Positions 11,655 through 20,627 of a stretch of 64,000 nt of DNA are shown here, piece after piece (the first letter of the stretch is position 1; every line of letters begins with the position of its first letter). Source of the DNA: Symbiodinium natans (taxonomy: Eukaryota; Sar; Dinophyceae; Suessiales; Symbiodiniaceae); NCBI GenBank assembly GCA_905221605.1, contig CAJNDS010000570.1, forward strand, positions 27,538 to 91,537. Direction: 5' to 3'. The notes under the pieces are model-generated. The model made no database searches, was not told the DNA's origin, and worked only from the letters and a program-made list of their open reading frames with translations. The position numbers and the translations under genes were made by a program.

Positions 11655-11790
11655 TGAGGTCGATGGCCCCCACGGCCGCAGCGATGGCGGCGTCAGTTTG
11701 TGCGCTGTCGCAGGGCTGATGTGATGGCTCCATATTGGTTTCGCTGGAGTCGCACTCCGCCTGTGTGTAGGCGTCGCACGCCAGGCTCAA
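11655..11790 (-). pseudogene. Inverted S74 stalk-repeat fragment
   Basis: The minus strand reads CDAYTQAE, then after about 20 residues TDAAIAAAVGAIDLSAYA. I recognise this as a repeated stalk module of dinoflagellate S74 proteins. It abuts the end of the plus-strand integrase remnant in opposite orientation. Too short to be a gene. Confidence 0.5.
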
Positions 11791-11823
11791 CGTGAAGTAG
11801 GGGAGCGTTGAAGCGCCAGTTCC

Positions 11824-12660
11824 TTATTGTGTCTTCTTTTCCTCCTCATTCGAACTCGACCCACTTGAGGATGACGCGCTCTCGGAATCGCTGCACGACG
11901 AATCCTTCGCCTTTTCCTTTTCCTTCTTCTCGTTCTGCTCCTCCTTTTGCTCTTCTTTGGACTCTTCCTTTGGCTCTTCTTTGGACTCTTCCTTTGGCTC
12001 TTCTTTCGCCTCTTCTTTTGGCTCTTCTTTCGCTTCTTCTTCTGCCTCTTCATTTGGGTCTTTTCTCATTGTCCTTAGCTGCTCCTTTCTTTCTTGCATC
12101 TTCTCCTCATGGGTCTTCTCTTCTTCCATCTTTCCTTTTTTCTCCTTCCTTTCCTCTCTTCTTACTCGCTTGAGCACGAAGACGGCTGCGAGATATACTG
12201 TGCAACAAACCATGCATGCCAAACATCCTATCACGACACACATGACTAATCCCGGTCCTTGGTCTTCCTTTTCAACTTTCTTGGCTTCTCCCATTCCTAT
12301 CAGGACAGCCATCGTTATGGCTTGTATGATCTTCGCCAATCGCTCTTTGTTCATTCGTCGGTCATTACCGCTTCGGCCATTGCCTTTCGTTCTTCGCACT
12401 CGAACATTTCCTTCAACTTCTTCTTGGTCCACAAACTCTCCTACATATCCAAGGCTTGTCATGTACTTCCGGATCTTGTCTTTGCTTAAACTCTTTGTTC
12501 CCAAATCGGCTGGGTTGTCCTTTCCTTTGATTGCTTTGATGATCAACCTTGGGATACTTTGGATCCATAGCAGGTCCACGTCGAGATGACGTGCTTTCCC
12601 CAGACCTTTCCGCGCAATCAACTGCCTTGAACTGCTTGAGTCTGAGTACAGTGCTCTTTT
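11824..12660 (-). pseudogene. Copia RNase H C-terminus with membrane-spanning and charged tail
   Basis: The frame continues RNase H with KRALYSDSSSSRQL, HLDVDLLWIQ and NPADLGTKSLSKDKI, the usual copia ending. It then extends about 190 residues further. The extension has a short hydrophobic stretch (IIQAITMAVLIGMG) and a clear 26-residue membrane segment (LVMCVVIGCLACMVCCTVYL and on). After these come Lys/Glu-rich KEEPKEE-type repeats and a Ser-rich acidic end (SSCSDSESASSSSGSSS). A membrane segment after RNase H is not part of a standard copia protein. It could be a captured or evolved tail, or host sequence fused by insertion. Confidence 0.7.
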
Positions 12661-14639
12661 CCCAGGATCCTTGTCAACAACGACTTCAGGAAAACTCCTT
12701 CGGAGAGTATCGAAGTTGCGGCTATCGTTTCCGCTTCGCATGAGCTTAGAGCTATGCTTTTCTGTCGCTTGCTCTGAAAATGAATCAAATTTCCATTCAG
12801 CATGATCGCTCCACACGACACGCTCTGTCTTGACGCTCTGTCAGCTGCCCAATCAGAGTCTGTCACTATCTCCAGCAGTGACTCTTGCTCGTAAACATTT
12901 CTTTCTGCTTCTTCTTCTTTCCCCTCGTTTTTCTCTTCGATGAAACTTCTTCCTGGATAGCTCTTCTTGTGTATCAACGACACATCTGGTGTACCCTTCA
13001 GATACTTCGCAGCATGCCTTAGCAGTTCCATGTCTGCTTCAACAGGCGCTGCTAACTTCGTTGAAAGTTTCTTCAGCACATACATCAGATCGGGCCTTTC
13101 CGGTGCTAAGTACAACAGTATACCTACACCCTTCCTGTACGTGTGGTGATCTTCTTCGGACAATGGATCCATTCCTCCTTTCTTTGCCTGCATTGCTCTT
13201 CCGTTGTCTGCCGGGCATGGCAACTTCTTCGGATACGCTTGTTCCAACTCCAATGCGTCGACCAATCCTTCGATGTACTTCGAGTTCATCGTTATCTCAA
13301 CGTCTCCGTCGTTCACGGCGCTGAAACCTCTCTTCAGAAAACTCATTGAACCTTCATGTACGTTCAATGGTCCTTCGACCTTGATCTTCAACTTTTTCTT
13401 CCTCAGAAACTCGATCAATCCCTGAAACTCTTCCTTCGTTGCGCACAGTTCCATGTCATCAACATGTGTCAACACCATTCCAGCTTTTCCTTTTTCTGGT
13501 CTTCTGTAGAACAAGGCTGGTAGTCCTTCGTCGGACTTCAGTCCGTACTTTTCGAGGTACCCTTTCAACTTGTTGAACCACGCGCTTGATCCTATCCGCT
13601 GGCCTGGCAACGTGAATCCGAGTTCGTAGTACTTTCCGTCGACTTCGACGACCGTTGGCTCCTCTTGCTCTACCATCAAGTAAGCATCTCCAACGTCTAT
13701 GCTCCCGAGGATATGGTCCTTCGACGACACAAACATTGCTGAGAGCAACTTCACTGTACTCGCCACTCCCGTTGGAGAGAATAGCGTTGCAATGTCCGTT
13801 GAGCCTAACCATCTAAATTCGCGGGCAACTAACCGGCCACGCCTTTGCCATTCATTGTCTCGATGCCTCCAATCATAAACTACCTTGGTTGAGAGATACT
13901 TGTAGCTGCTCACATTTGCACTTTCTGGCAGCTCCTTCAAGACTTTCATCTCTGTGAGTCGGCTTATCTCGTGCTCTCTTGACACAACGTCGACCTTCGT
14001 CAGCTCACCTTCGTCCAACTTCGGAGGTCCATCTTCGAACTTGTTTGACCACTTTGGCATACTTTCTTCGAACTCTTCATCCTCTCCAAGCTCTGAGCTT
14101 CTTTCCTCTTCAGAACCTTCAAGTTCAACTTCGAGTCCTTCAAACTCCTCTAACCCGACCTCTTCGTCGTCATGGTACTTTGGCAAATCCTTCCTGAGGA
14201 ATGATGCCACTTCCTGCACACTTCTTGTGGCCATGATTCTTCTCACAGTTCCCGATGGTTCTCCTCGCTGGATCTTCTCGGGTCGTTCTTCAACTTGTCC
14301 ACTTCCTTCGTCGACTCTTGGCCTCGTTGCTTCAGGCTCTTCCGCGGCTCCTCCTTCGAGTTCTCTTTTACTCGTGCCTTCCGGCTCTTCTTCCTCAGCT
14401 AGCTTCATCTCGTTTTCTTGCCATTGCTCCTTTCCTGCTGCTTGCCTCAGAACTTCTCTGGCCTTCGCCGGGATCTTCATCATCATCATCATCATCATCA
14501 CTCGTTGGTGGATCAGACGCCATTGCGTCGCTTGGTCTTTCCGACGCTGTCGGGCTATACTGCGGTGTCTCCAACCCGACTGCTGGAGTTCTTGGAACTT
14601 GCACTGGCGGTCCTTCGATCGGTGCCACCTCGATTCCAC
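12618..14639 (-). pseudogene. Copia reverse transcriptase and RNase H N-terminal part
   Basis: After an acidic spacer (EEEEPEGTSKREL through KFEDGPPKLDEGELTKVD) the RT begins around residue 215. RLVAREFRWLGSTDIATLFSP is the entry segment, SIDVGDAYLMVEQEEP is palm motif A, and VLTHVDDMEL is motif C (HVDD in place of YVDD). The RNase H domain follows with VTDSDWAADRASRQSVSCGA and SIALSSCEAETIAATS. At about 12,657 the frame is lost after a Gly-Lys, and the next phase resumes with ALYSDSSSSRQLIARKG. In copia the product copies element RNA into DNA inside virus-like particles. The RT core itself looks intact; the frameshifts argue for a recently dead copy or assembly indels. Confidence 0.85.
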
Positions 14640-15024
14640 TTGACGGCGGTAGCCTCTTCGGCTGCTTCGACCGTCCTGTCAACTGCTCTTGACTGTAGTT
14701 CCACGGCGTTCCACAGGCATTCGCCAATGTCTCCACTTCAAACGTTGGCGCACATTGTCTCATTGTTCGACTCTTGATAATGCCACTTCTGGTACTCACC
14801 AGATTCATGTTTGAAACCATGTCCTTTCCAACGAAGATTCCTTTCTTCCACGGTTCACCTTTCTCCTTTGTCTTCGGCAGTGGTTTTGCCACAACCACAC
14901 TGCCCCATGGAACTAAAATTCCTTTGTACTCACGGTCGAATACCAACTCGAACGGGGTCTTCCCCTGTTGTACAACAAACCTGTTCAGCAGGAGTGCTGC
15001 GTGTCTTGGTGCCCATGGATACAG
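14395..15024 (-). pseudogene. Copia integrase C-terminus and integrase-RT linker
   Basis: The frame begins at the satellite border with LYPWAPRHAALLLNRFVVQQ followed by GKTPFELVFDREYKG. This is the characteristic post-catalytic end of copia integrase (a P-W-x-x-RHA-x-x-LLNR pattern, then G(K/R)TP(F/Y)E). Next comes a beta-rich segment (VPWGSVVVAKPLPK) and a Pro/Ser/Asp-rich linker ending in a run of seven Asp codons. The frame closes at 14,395 and continues in another phase as the RT frame. The integrase catalytic residues are not present. Confidence 0.8.
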
Positions 15025-15560
15025 CCTCAGGAAATGACCAATTCCACGTATATGAAGGTCCCAACCTCAGGAAATGACCAATTCCACCTGTATGAAGGTC
15101 CCAGCCTCAGGAAATGACCAGTTCCACCGAAATGAAGGTCCCAGCCTCAGGAAATGACCAATTCCACCTATGAAGGTCCCAGCCTCAGGAAATGATTAAT
15201 TCTGGCTATATGAAGGTCCCAGTGTCAGGAAATGACCAATTCCACCTATATCAGGAAATGACCAATTCCGCCTATATGAAGGTCCCAGCCTCAGGAAATG
15301 ACCAATCCCACCTATATGAAGGTCCCAGCCTCAGGAAATGACCAATTCTACCTGTATGAAGGTCCCAGCCTCAGGAAATGACCAATCCCACCTATATGAA
15401 GGTCCCAGCCTCAGGAAATGACCAATTCCGCCTGTATGAAGGTCCCAGCCTCAGGAAATGACCAATTCCGCCTCTATGAAGGTCCCAACCCCAGGAAATG
15501 ACCAATTCCACCTTTATGATGGTCCCAGCTTCAAGAAATGACCAATTCCACCTATATCGC
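15025..15560. repeat. 40-bp satellite, ~13 copies
   Basis: The unit is CCTCAGGAAATGACCAATTC followed by CACCTATATGAAGGTCCCAG, with a few shortened copies (one unit near 15,235-15,250 is cut). Copies differ at a few positions. The array begins exactly where the copia integrase frame is lost and ends where the LINE endonuclease frame is lost. On the minus strand the first unit reads through into the integrase as GIGHFLRLYPW, so one unit may derive from element sequence. Confidence 0.95.
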
Positions 15561-16823
15561 TCTGATAGATGTTAACAACGTCCACTCCCCAAGGTGAATC
15601 CTGACATGCAACAACCTTCCTACCAACACCTCCAAGAAGCCAAGGCGATGCGCTTGGGCAGCCGGCACGAGGGCATGTGAAATCATGACCATTAGCCCGC
15701 CTGATCGGAACTCTGAGGGACAGCTCGAGGTAATGATGTGCCAACCTGGCGTGGAGTACTCCGAGCTATGTTTCCAATGGGTCTCTTGGAGACAGACGAT
15801 ATGCGGACGAACCGCCTCAGGTGTTTGCAGCATGGCAGCCATGAAGACATCGTAGGCATCCGTCGCAAGGCCACCTACATTGTATGTCATAAACCTGATG
15901 CGAAATCCCGAAGAGGGTTTCGGAGCCGGGCCAGCAGCAAGGCTGTTCGGTCCTGGAACACCACATGGAGCACGCTTCATGCCTGCATATTTCGCCCCCA
16001 GCTGGTCAGACGTATGCCAGCGGCCTTTGTACATGGCCCCTCCATCTCGCGTAGCCCGACGCACGGCACGTTTGTTGGCTCGCTTCCTGGCATGTGAGAA
16101 AAGGGAGGCATCAACCTGACTGCGAGGACAGTCCGATAGAACACTGGGGGACCCAGTTGAAAGATATGACGACGCGTAGGGCTCAAACCCGTGATTCCCA
16201 GGTGATCGAAGTGCAGGATAGACATCAGAGAAAGCACCTGGTTCAGATGTAGCCGGGTTCACTACATCAACCCTCGCTCCTTGAGATCCTGGCAGCAATC
16301 CAGCCATGATACACAGAAGAAGAATAGGTGCGGCCCTTGGTACATATCGCGGACCAGAACACCTGCAGGATCTCATGCCGGATTTGGGACCGGCAGGGCT
16401 CAATCGAAAGAACAATCGAATAAGTGGGCACACATAAGCCTTTATACATGGCCTGGACCATATGGAGCAATTGCGCAGAGGTTCAGTATTGGTGGACGTG
16501 CAAGGGCTGAGCCAACAGAGAAAGTGACAGGGCCAGGAGTACCATGGTTGAACATCCTGGTGCGTGTGCAAGTCCATCCCAGCTCCAGACCGAGCTCGCT
16601 GCTTTCTGACTCCGAGGCGATGGCACTCTCTGGTCCCTATACACCTCCTTCTATAGACGCCCCACAGTATCCTTGTCATACCACGTCGTGCCTTCCATGG
16701 TGCAACAGTACACCACAGACGCTCTAGGATCAGAAGAGAAGGACACCCGCTAGACAGTGCAACAGCCAGCCTAGTCCAGCGAGTCCAGACACCCGGTAAA
16801 GATCGGCATTTTGTTGCCTCCAT
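15556..16823 (-). pseudogene. LINE ORF2 N-terminus: AP-type endonuclease (EEP), truncated
   Basis: The upstream part has a basic region (ARKRANKRAVRRATRDG, then MYKGRWHTSDQLGAKYAG). This matches the same place in the plus-strand LINE at 33.5 kb (SFLRAQRRAALSGSTFYRGR, then LHSSKQLRS), so both belong to one family. The endonuclease starts with IRFMTYNVGGL and IVCLQETHW, the Asn and Glu motifs of the exonuclease-endonuclease-phosphatase fold that nicks target DNA. It continues through GRLLHVRIHLGE. A one-base frameshift near 15,590 moves the next motif (DVVNIYQSD) to another frame, and the satellite ends it. Catalytic D and H motifs are absent. Confidence 0.75.
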
Positions 16824-16863
16824 GCTTGCCTACGGGTTGACACAGCCCAAGCTGGAAGCAAGG

Positions 16864-18489
16864 CTAGCTGCTCCATTGGCTCGCGGTGCAGGTCCAGCCA
16901 ATTGGCCTGATGGTACGACGGGATATGGTAGGCAAAGTCTGGACTGACAGGAATCCAGGTGTCCCGCCCAGTCGGCGTTGGTGCTCCCATGTTGCAATCC
17001 TGTTTGTCCGACAGGACCACCAATTACAAAGCAGACGAGGAGATGCAGGCGCCTGGAGCGGTGCACAAGGTCGGTAGCTTTCCCACCTAAGGTTGGTCAG
17101 ACAAACGGACAGACTGGCCCGGCAGATGTGGTTCTGAGTAAGGAGCCAACCAGCCGCTGTGCATGTGCTTTGGCAAGGCCTGTGCCAGGCAGAACACCGA
17201 GGAGAGAAAAGCACGCTAATCCTGGCCTCTGGTATCCAGAGTGGGGCGACATTGTCCAAGAATGCCCTCAACATATCGGAGGCGCCTGCCACACACATAA
17301 GCACATGGTCAACCTGGTCAGAACCCACAACGGAAGGCATAGGGCCCGGCTGGAGACGCACAGCTTGATCAGGCGCCATACTGTTCGTCATGCAGTGGGC
17401 ACCTAAAACACCGGACACAGGCCAGAAATCAGCGCAGAAATGATCAAAGGGCCTTTGGCCATCAGCCAGCCAGCAGCACACCCCGTCTTGAGCTGCACCC
17501 ACACTGAGCGTGTCGGATTGTCCCAGGCCAGTACCCATGACAATGAAAGCAGTGGTCATTGGACGGCAGGCACAGGCAGACTGATCTTTCAAGCGGCCAG
17601 TTGAAAAAGCACCGGCGTACACTGTGAGTGCATGGGGATTGGTTCCCCGGTCTGACAGAGGCAGGAGCAAGTGCCCTCACCGTTATAGCATCTTGCAAGG
17701 AAGTTAAGGGGTTGGTACCTGGGTGGCATAACCTCATGCGTCGGCGAAGGACAGTCTTGCGAAGGGCAGCGCTAGCAGAGGGACACAGGACACACAAGAG
17801 CAGCCCTCATCTGGTATGCAATGGCACCCACTAGGAGTCCTACACTTACACCCCACAGCATCCAACAACCCAACCCGTAAATGAAGAAACCACTCCTGCC
17901 AATCCCTCGGTCTGCAGCTACGTGCTGGCGGCCACGTCAGGCTCAGGCAACATGCGTCTTTTCCCAGCTTCAAGCGCCAGCTCATTAGCCATACCTGATG
18001 CACCCGGGCATGGGGCTGAGTAGCACATCGGCAGGGACCCAGCTGAGGAGACAAATTCGCAGGGAAGGAAAACGACCCTAAGAGTCCAGGAAACAAAATC
18101 CATCCCCAACCAACTATATGCAACCCATGCAGGCCCCCACACCTCATCAGGTGCATCGCCACCCGTTGGGCGTCGGGCAGCTGGAGCTCCACAGCACTTC
18201 GTCCACGTACATGAGTGATCAAGCGCCATGCAACATCCTCTGGCGGAATCTGGCGTGCTTCAAGCACTGCAAATACAACCTGCAGACGATGTCGCATATC
18301 CGGCGACATACACCAGGCGGGGGTCCAGCCTGCACCCTGAAGGTGCCATGTAAGCTCCTCCACCAGTTCACCTGCACCCATCGTCTCAGGCGCCCTGTTG
18401 TAGTGCGGTGGCAGAGCATGACCAGGTATGAGAGGGCCACCGAGCATCGGCCCACCAGTAGCGCCAACGATCCTGCGGAGCTGCTCCAC
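16864..18489 (-). pseudogene. Continuation of LINE ORF1 region, frame-broken
   Basis: The frame at 18,489-17,734 begins MEQLRRIVGATGGPMLGG and has protein-like stretches such as GAGELVEELTWHLQGAGWTP and RHRLQVVFAVLEARQIPPED. A second frame (17,670-16,864) has VYAGAFSTGRLKDQ, MTTAFIVMGTGLGQSDTLSV and DHVLMCVAGASDMLRAFLDN. The switch between frames around 17,700 implies an indel. I cannot name a domain. It is assigned to the LINE by position and strand. Confidence 0.35.
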
Positions 18490-18496
18490 CGCATCC

Positions 18497-19156
18497 TCAT
18501 TTCTCGGGCGTGTAGCGATAGGGGTAGGCGGCGGAGGCCCCCTGGGGCGGGCCTAGCCGGTGAGTTGGCCGGCGTCCCCCAACGCTGCCTGCTGCAGTGG
18601 ATGCACTCGCCGCACCCGCGCTTGCCACCGGAGATCTCGATCTTGACGGCCGTGATCCCGTGTTGGGAGGTCTTCCTCTGCCAGATGCAGCAGCAGACGC
18701 TGCCCTTCCAGTGGGAAGCGGCCTCGGGCCATTGTCGCCGCGGGCATGGCTTCGTCCTCGTCCTCGGCCTCGAGCTGGTAAAAACTCACCTGAAGCTGAA
18801 GCTGCAACTCGAGAAAGATGCGTCATCATCGGGGCCGTGGTAGCATCGGTGTACCCCTGCTGTATCAGCACATCATGCACAGCTTGCGCCAGCTCCCAGT
18901 AGGTGAAGCTTTCCGCCACAACAGCCGACTCCAGCATATCAGAAAGAGCATCGAAGCCTTCCTCCGCCGGGGTTTCCCTGTCGTCCAGAATGTCGGCCGC
19001 TGATATGGCAAGCGCTTCGGCCAAGTGCGTCTTGCGCGCATCTGGGCTGGGCACATCGGAAGCCTCGTCCCCATCCCCAGCTGCTTGTGCAGGTATGGCC
19101 AGGAGCACCGTGGTTACATAGGCCATCCAGACAAACATCGTCCGCAGCCACGCCAT
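18497..19156 (-). CDS. LINE ORF1-like protein, N-terminal part with signal-like leader
   Basis: This 219-residue frame starts at an ATG (19,154-19,156). The first 25 residues are hydrophobic and end in an AQA site (AYVTTVLLAIPAQAAGDGDE), like a signal peptide. An acidic helical region follows (about residues 40-100), then an RGRGRGRSHARG basic stretch and a Ser/Arg/Ala-rich low-complexity end. I do not recognise the domain. Its place upstream of the endonuclease frame on the same strand is what ORF1 of a LINE would occupy, and basic Gly/Arg-rich tails suit RNA binding. Both points are inference. Confidence 0.45.
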   Translation of the reverse strand: MAWLRTMFVWMAYVTTVLLAIPAQAAGDGDEASDVPSPDARKTHLAEALAISAADILDDRETPAEEGFDALSDMLESAVVAESFTYWELAQAVHDVLIQQGYTDATTAPMMTHLSRVAASASGEFLPARGRGRGRSHARGDNGPRPLPTGRAASAAASGRGRPPNTGSRPSRSRSPVASAGAASASTAAGSVGGRRPTHRLGPPQGASAAYPYRYTPEK

Positions 19157-19298
19157 GGCAGCACAATTCGCCCACTACACACACAACAAAAGAACTTTGA
19201 GCCCAGGAGCTTATTCAAATCACCATCGAAACACGCACAAGTCATGTCAGGCAATTCCAGACCGTAGATCTGTTGGCACAGACTCTAAAATTGGGTTT

Positions 19299-19552
19299 TT
19301 ATTTTCCAAACAAAAATGTTTCAAATGTGTGAAAACATTTCCCGGCCAAAGATACAGGACAATCCATCGATGCCATGCTTGTTCATTTGTGTCCCATGCA
19401 CAGCGATGCATTCACATGCACAGACTGCAATGACGTGCACCCTCACGCTAACAAGACTGAAGCTTATGCACAGGTATCTTTTCCAAGGAAGGGGATTTGC
19501 CATGTCTGCTTCCATCCGGGATCTGTCCTCTGCAGGTGTGTGAGAAACGAAA
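19299..19552 (-). repeat. Split direct repeat B2 of the decayed YR element
   Basis: This 254-bp block beginning TTATTTTCCAAACAAAAATG is repeated at 20,298-20,551 (constant offset 999 bp). Its outer end should be the element's sense 3' terminus. A 32-bp piece of its inner end (CTCTGCAGGTGTGTGAGAAA) is tandemly duplicated just after it at 19,559-19,583. Confidence 0.9.
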
Positions 19553-19675
19553 TCTCCCCTCTGCAGGTGTGTGAGAAACGAAATTTCCCGAACGTCGGCT
19601 AACTCACTTCCCCTCACAGGTCCGACCTAGGTGTGACGGCCTGAACAGAATATTCATCAGGTTCATAACGACAGG

Positions 19676-19921
19676 TCAAGAAGTTTCTGGCTGTCGCTGA
19701 GAGCTTGACGAAGCGGCTTCATCCGGTTGCTCCAAGGCAGGTTCAGGGTTCACAAACTGCCACTGAGGCTGAAGAGCTGCAGCAGCTTCTCTTTGCTGCA
19801 TCTCACGGTCCGCCATGAGATCGTCCAATACCTCAGCCACCTTCACGAGGGAATCCATGTTCAAAGCGTGAAGCCACACTCGAAATTCGTCTAGCTGAGC
19901 TCGTGTCAACGACCGCGCCAT
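19676..19921 (-). CDS. Small 81-residue unknown protein between A2 and B2
   Basis: The ATG is at 19,919-19,921. The product begins MARSLTRAQLDEFRVWLHAL, is predicted helical and acidic (AEVLDDLMADREMQQREAAA), and ends in a Gln/Glu/Ser-rich tail. It lies in the 597-bp segment that separates the terminal repeats only in this copy. I do not recognise it. It could be coding sequence carried in by the insertion or chance. Confidence 0.3.
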   Translation of the reverse strand: MARSLTRAQLDEFRVWLHALNMDSLVKVAEVLDDLMADREMQQREAAAALQPQWQFVNPEPALEQPDEAASSSSQRQPETS

Positions 19922-20149
19922 GAAGAGTGCTGAAAAAGGCAAAGTGGTGAGAAAAGCAATTCTCGAGCCACACAAAGTAAGGCTCGCGCTGATCCTGTGC
20001 ACACAGAGTCATTTCCTGACATAGTTGCAAAATCTCCGTCGTCAACTGTTCCTGTGGTCGCCACTCTACAAGGTACGATATCCACAACCGGCACATTGGT
20101 TACCACATCCTAACTGCCAAATGTAAGGCACTATTGGAGTGGGTGGGTG

Positions 20150-20297
20150 GGCAGAAAATTTTCCCCGACCCTCTCCACGAGGGTCGTGACTGAGAGGGCT
20201 GTGGCCTCTCTTCGTCTGAGCCGAAAAACTTTCTCATTCGGAGAATTCGAAAATTTTTCTCCGGAAAATAAAGGTCTGTACTTGCAGCACGATAACC
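20150..20297 (-). repeat. Split direct repeat A2 of the decayed YR element
   Basis: A 148-bp block starting GGCAGAAAATTTTCCCCGAC, matched at 30,054-30,201 (offset 9,904 bp). It contains the inverted motif GACCCTCTCCACGAGGGTC (stem GACCCTC/GAGGGTC). It is directly followed by B1 at 20,298. Confidence 0.9.
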
Positions 20298-20551
20298 TTA
20301 TTTTCCAAACAAAAATGTTTCAAATGTGTGAAAACATTTCCCGGCCAAAGATACAGGACAATCCATCGATGCCATGCTTGTTCATTTGTGTCCCATGCAC
20401 AGCGATGCATTCACATGCACAGACTGCAATGACGTGCACCCTCACGCTAACAAGACTGAAGCTTATGCACAGGTATCTTTTCCAAGGAAGGGGATTTGCC
20501 ATGTCTGCTTCCATCCGGGATCTGTCCTCTGCAGGTGTGTGAGAAACGAAA
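20298..20551 (-). repeat. Split direct repeat B1 of the decayed YR element
   Basis: A 254-bp copy of B2 lying between A2 and the internal coding region. In sense direction it follows the RNase H end. Confidence 0.9.
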
Positions 20552-20627
20552 CCCTCTCTTGGTCGGGGAGAATGCAAGTCCCTTCCTTGGTCATGGGAGT
20601 GTCAGGCGCGGCGCCCGACAAGCGAGT

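Larger units (their letters stand above)
11824..15024 (-). mobile_element. Copia-type LTR retrotransposon, 5'-truncated
   Basis: In sense (minus) order it encodes the end of integrase, a linker, a copia reverse transcriptase, RNase H and a long C-terminal tail. Reading needs two frame changes (near 14,500 and near 12,657), the first next to a GAT/CAT trinucleotide run at about 14,478-14,505. The 5' side, with gag, protease and most of integrase, is missing where the 40-bp satellite begins at 15,025. No LTR was found on either side. It is probably dead. Confidence 0.85.
15556..19156 (-). mobile_element. LINE-type retrotransposon fragment (ORF1 and endonuclease start), 3'-truncated
   Basis: In sense order it has an ORF1-like region (19,156 to about 16,864) and the beginning of ORF2 with an AP-type endonuclease (16,823 to 15,556). 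All of the reverse transcriptase is missing because the copy stops at the 40-bp satellite. LINE insertions normally lose their 5' end, so loss of the 3' end points to later deletion or satellite replacement. Confidence 0.7.
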
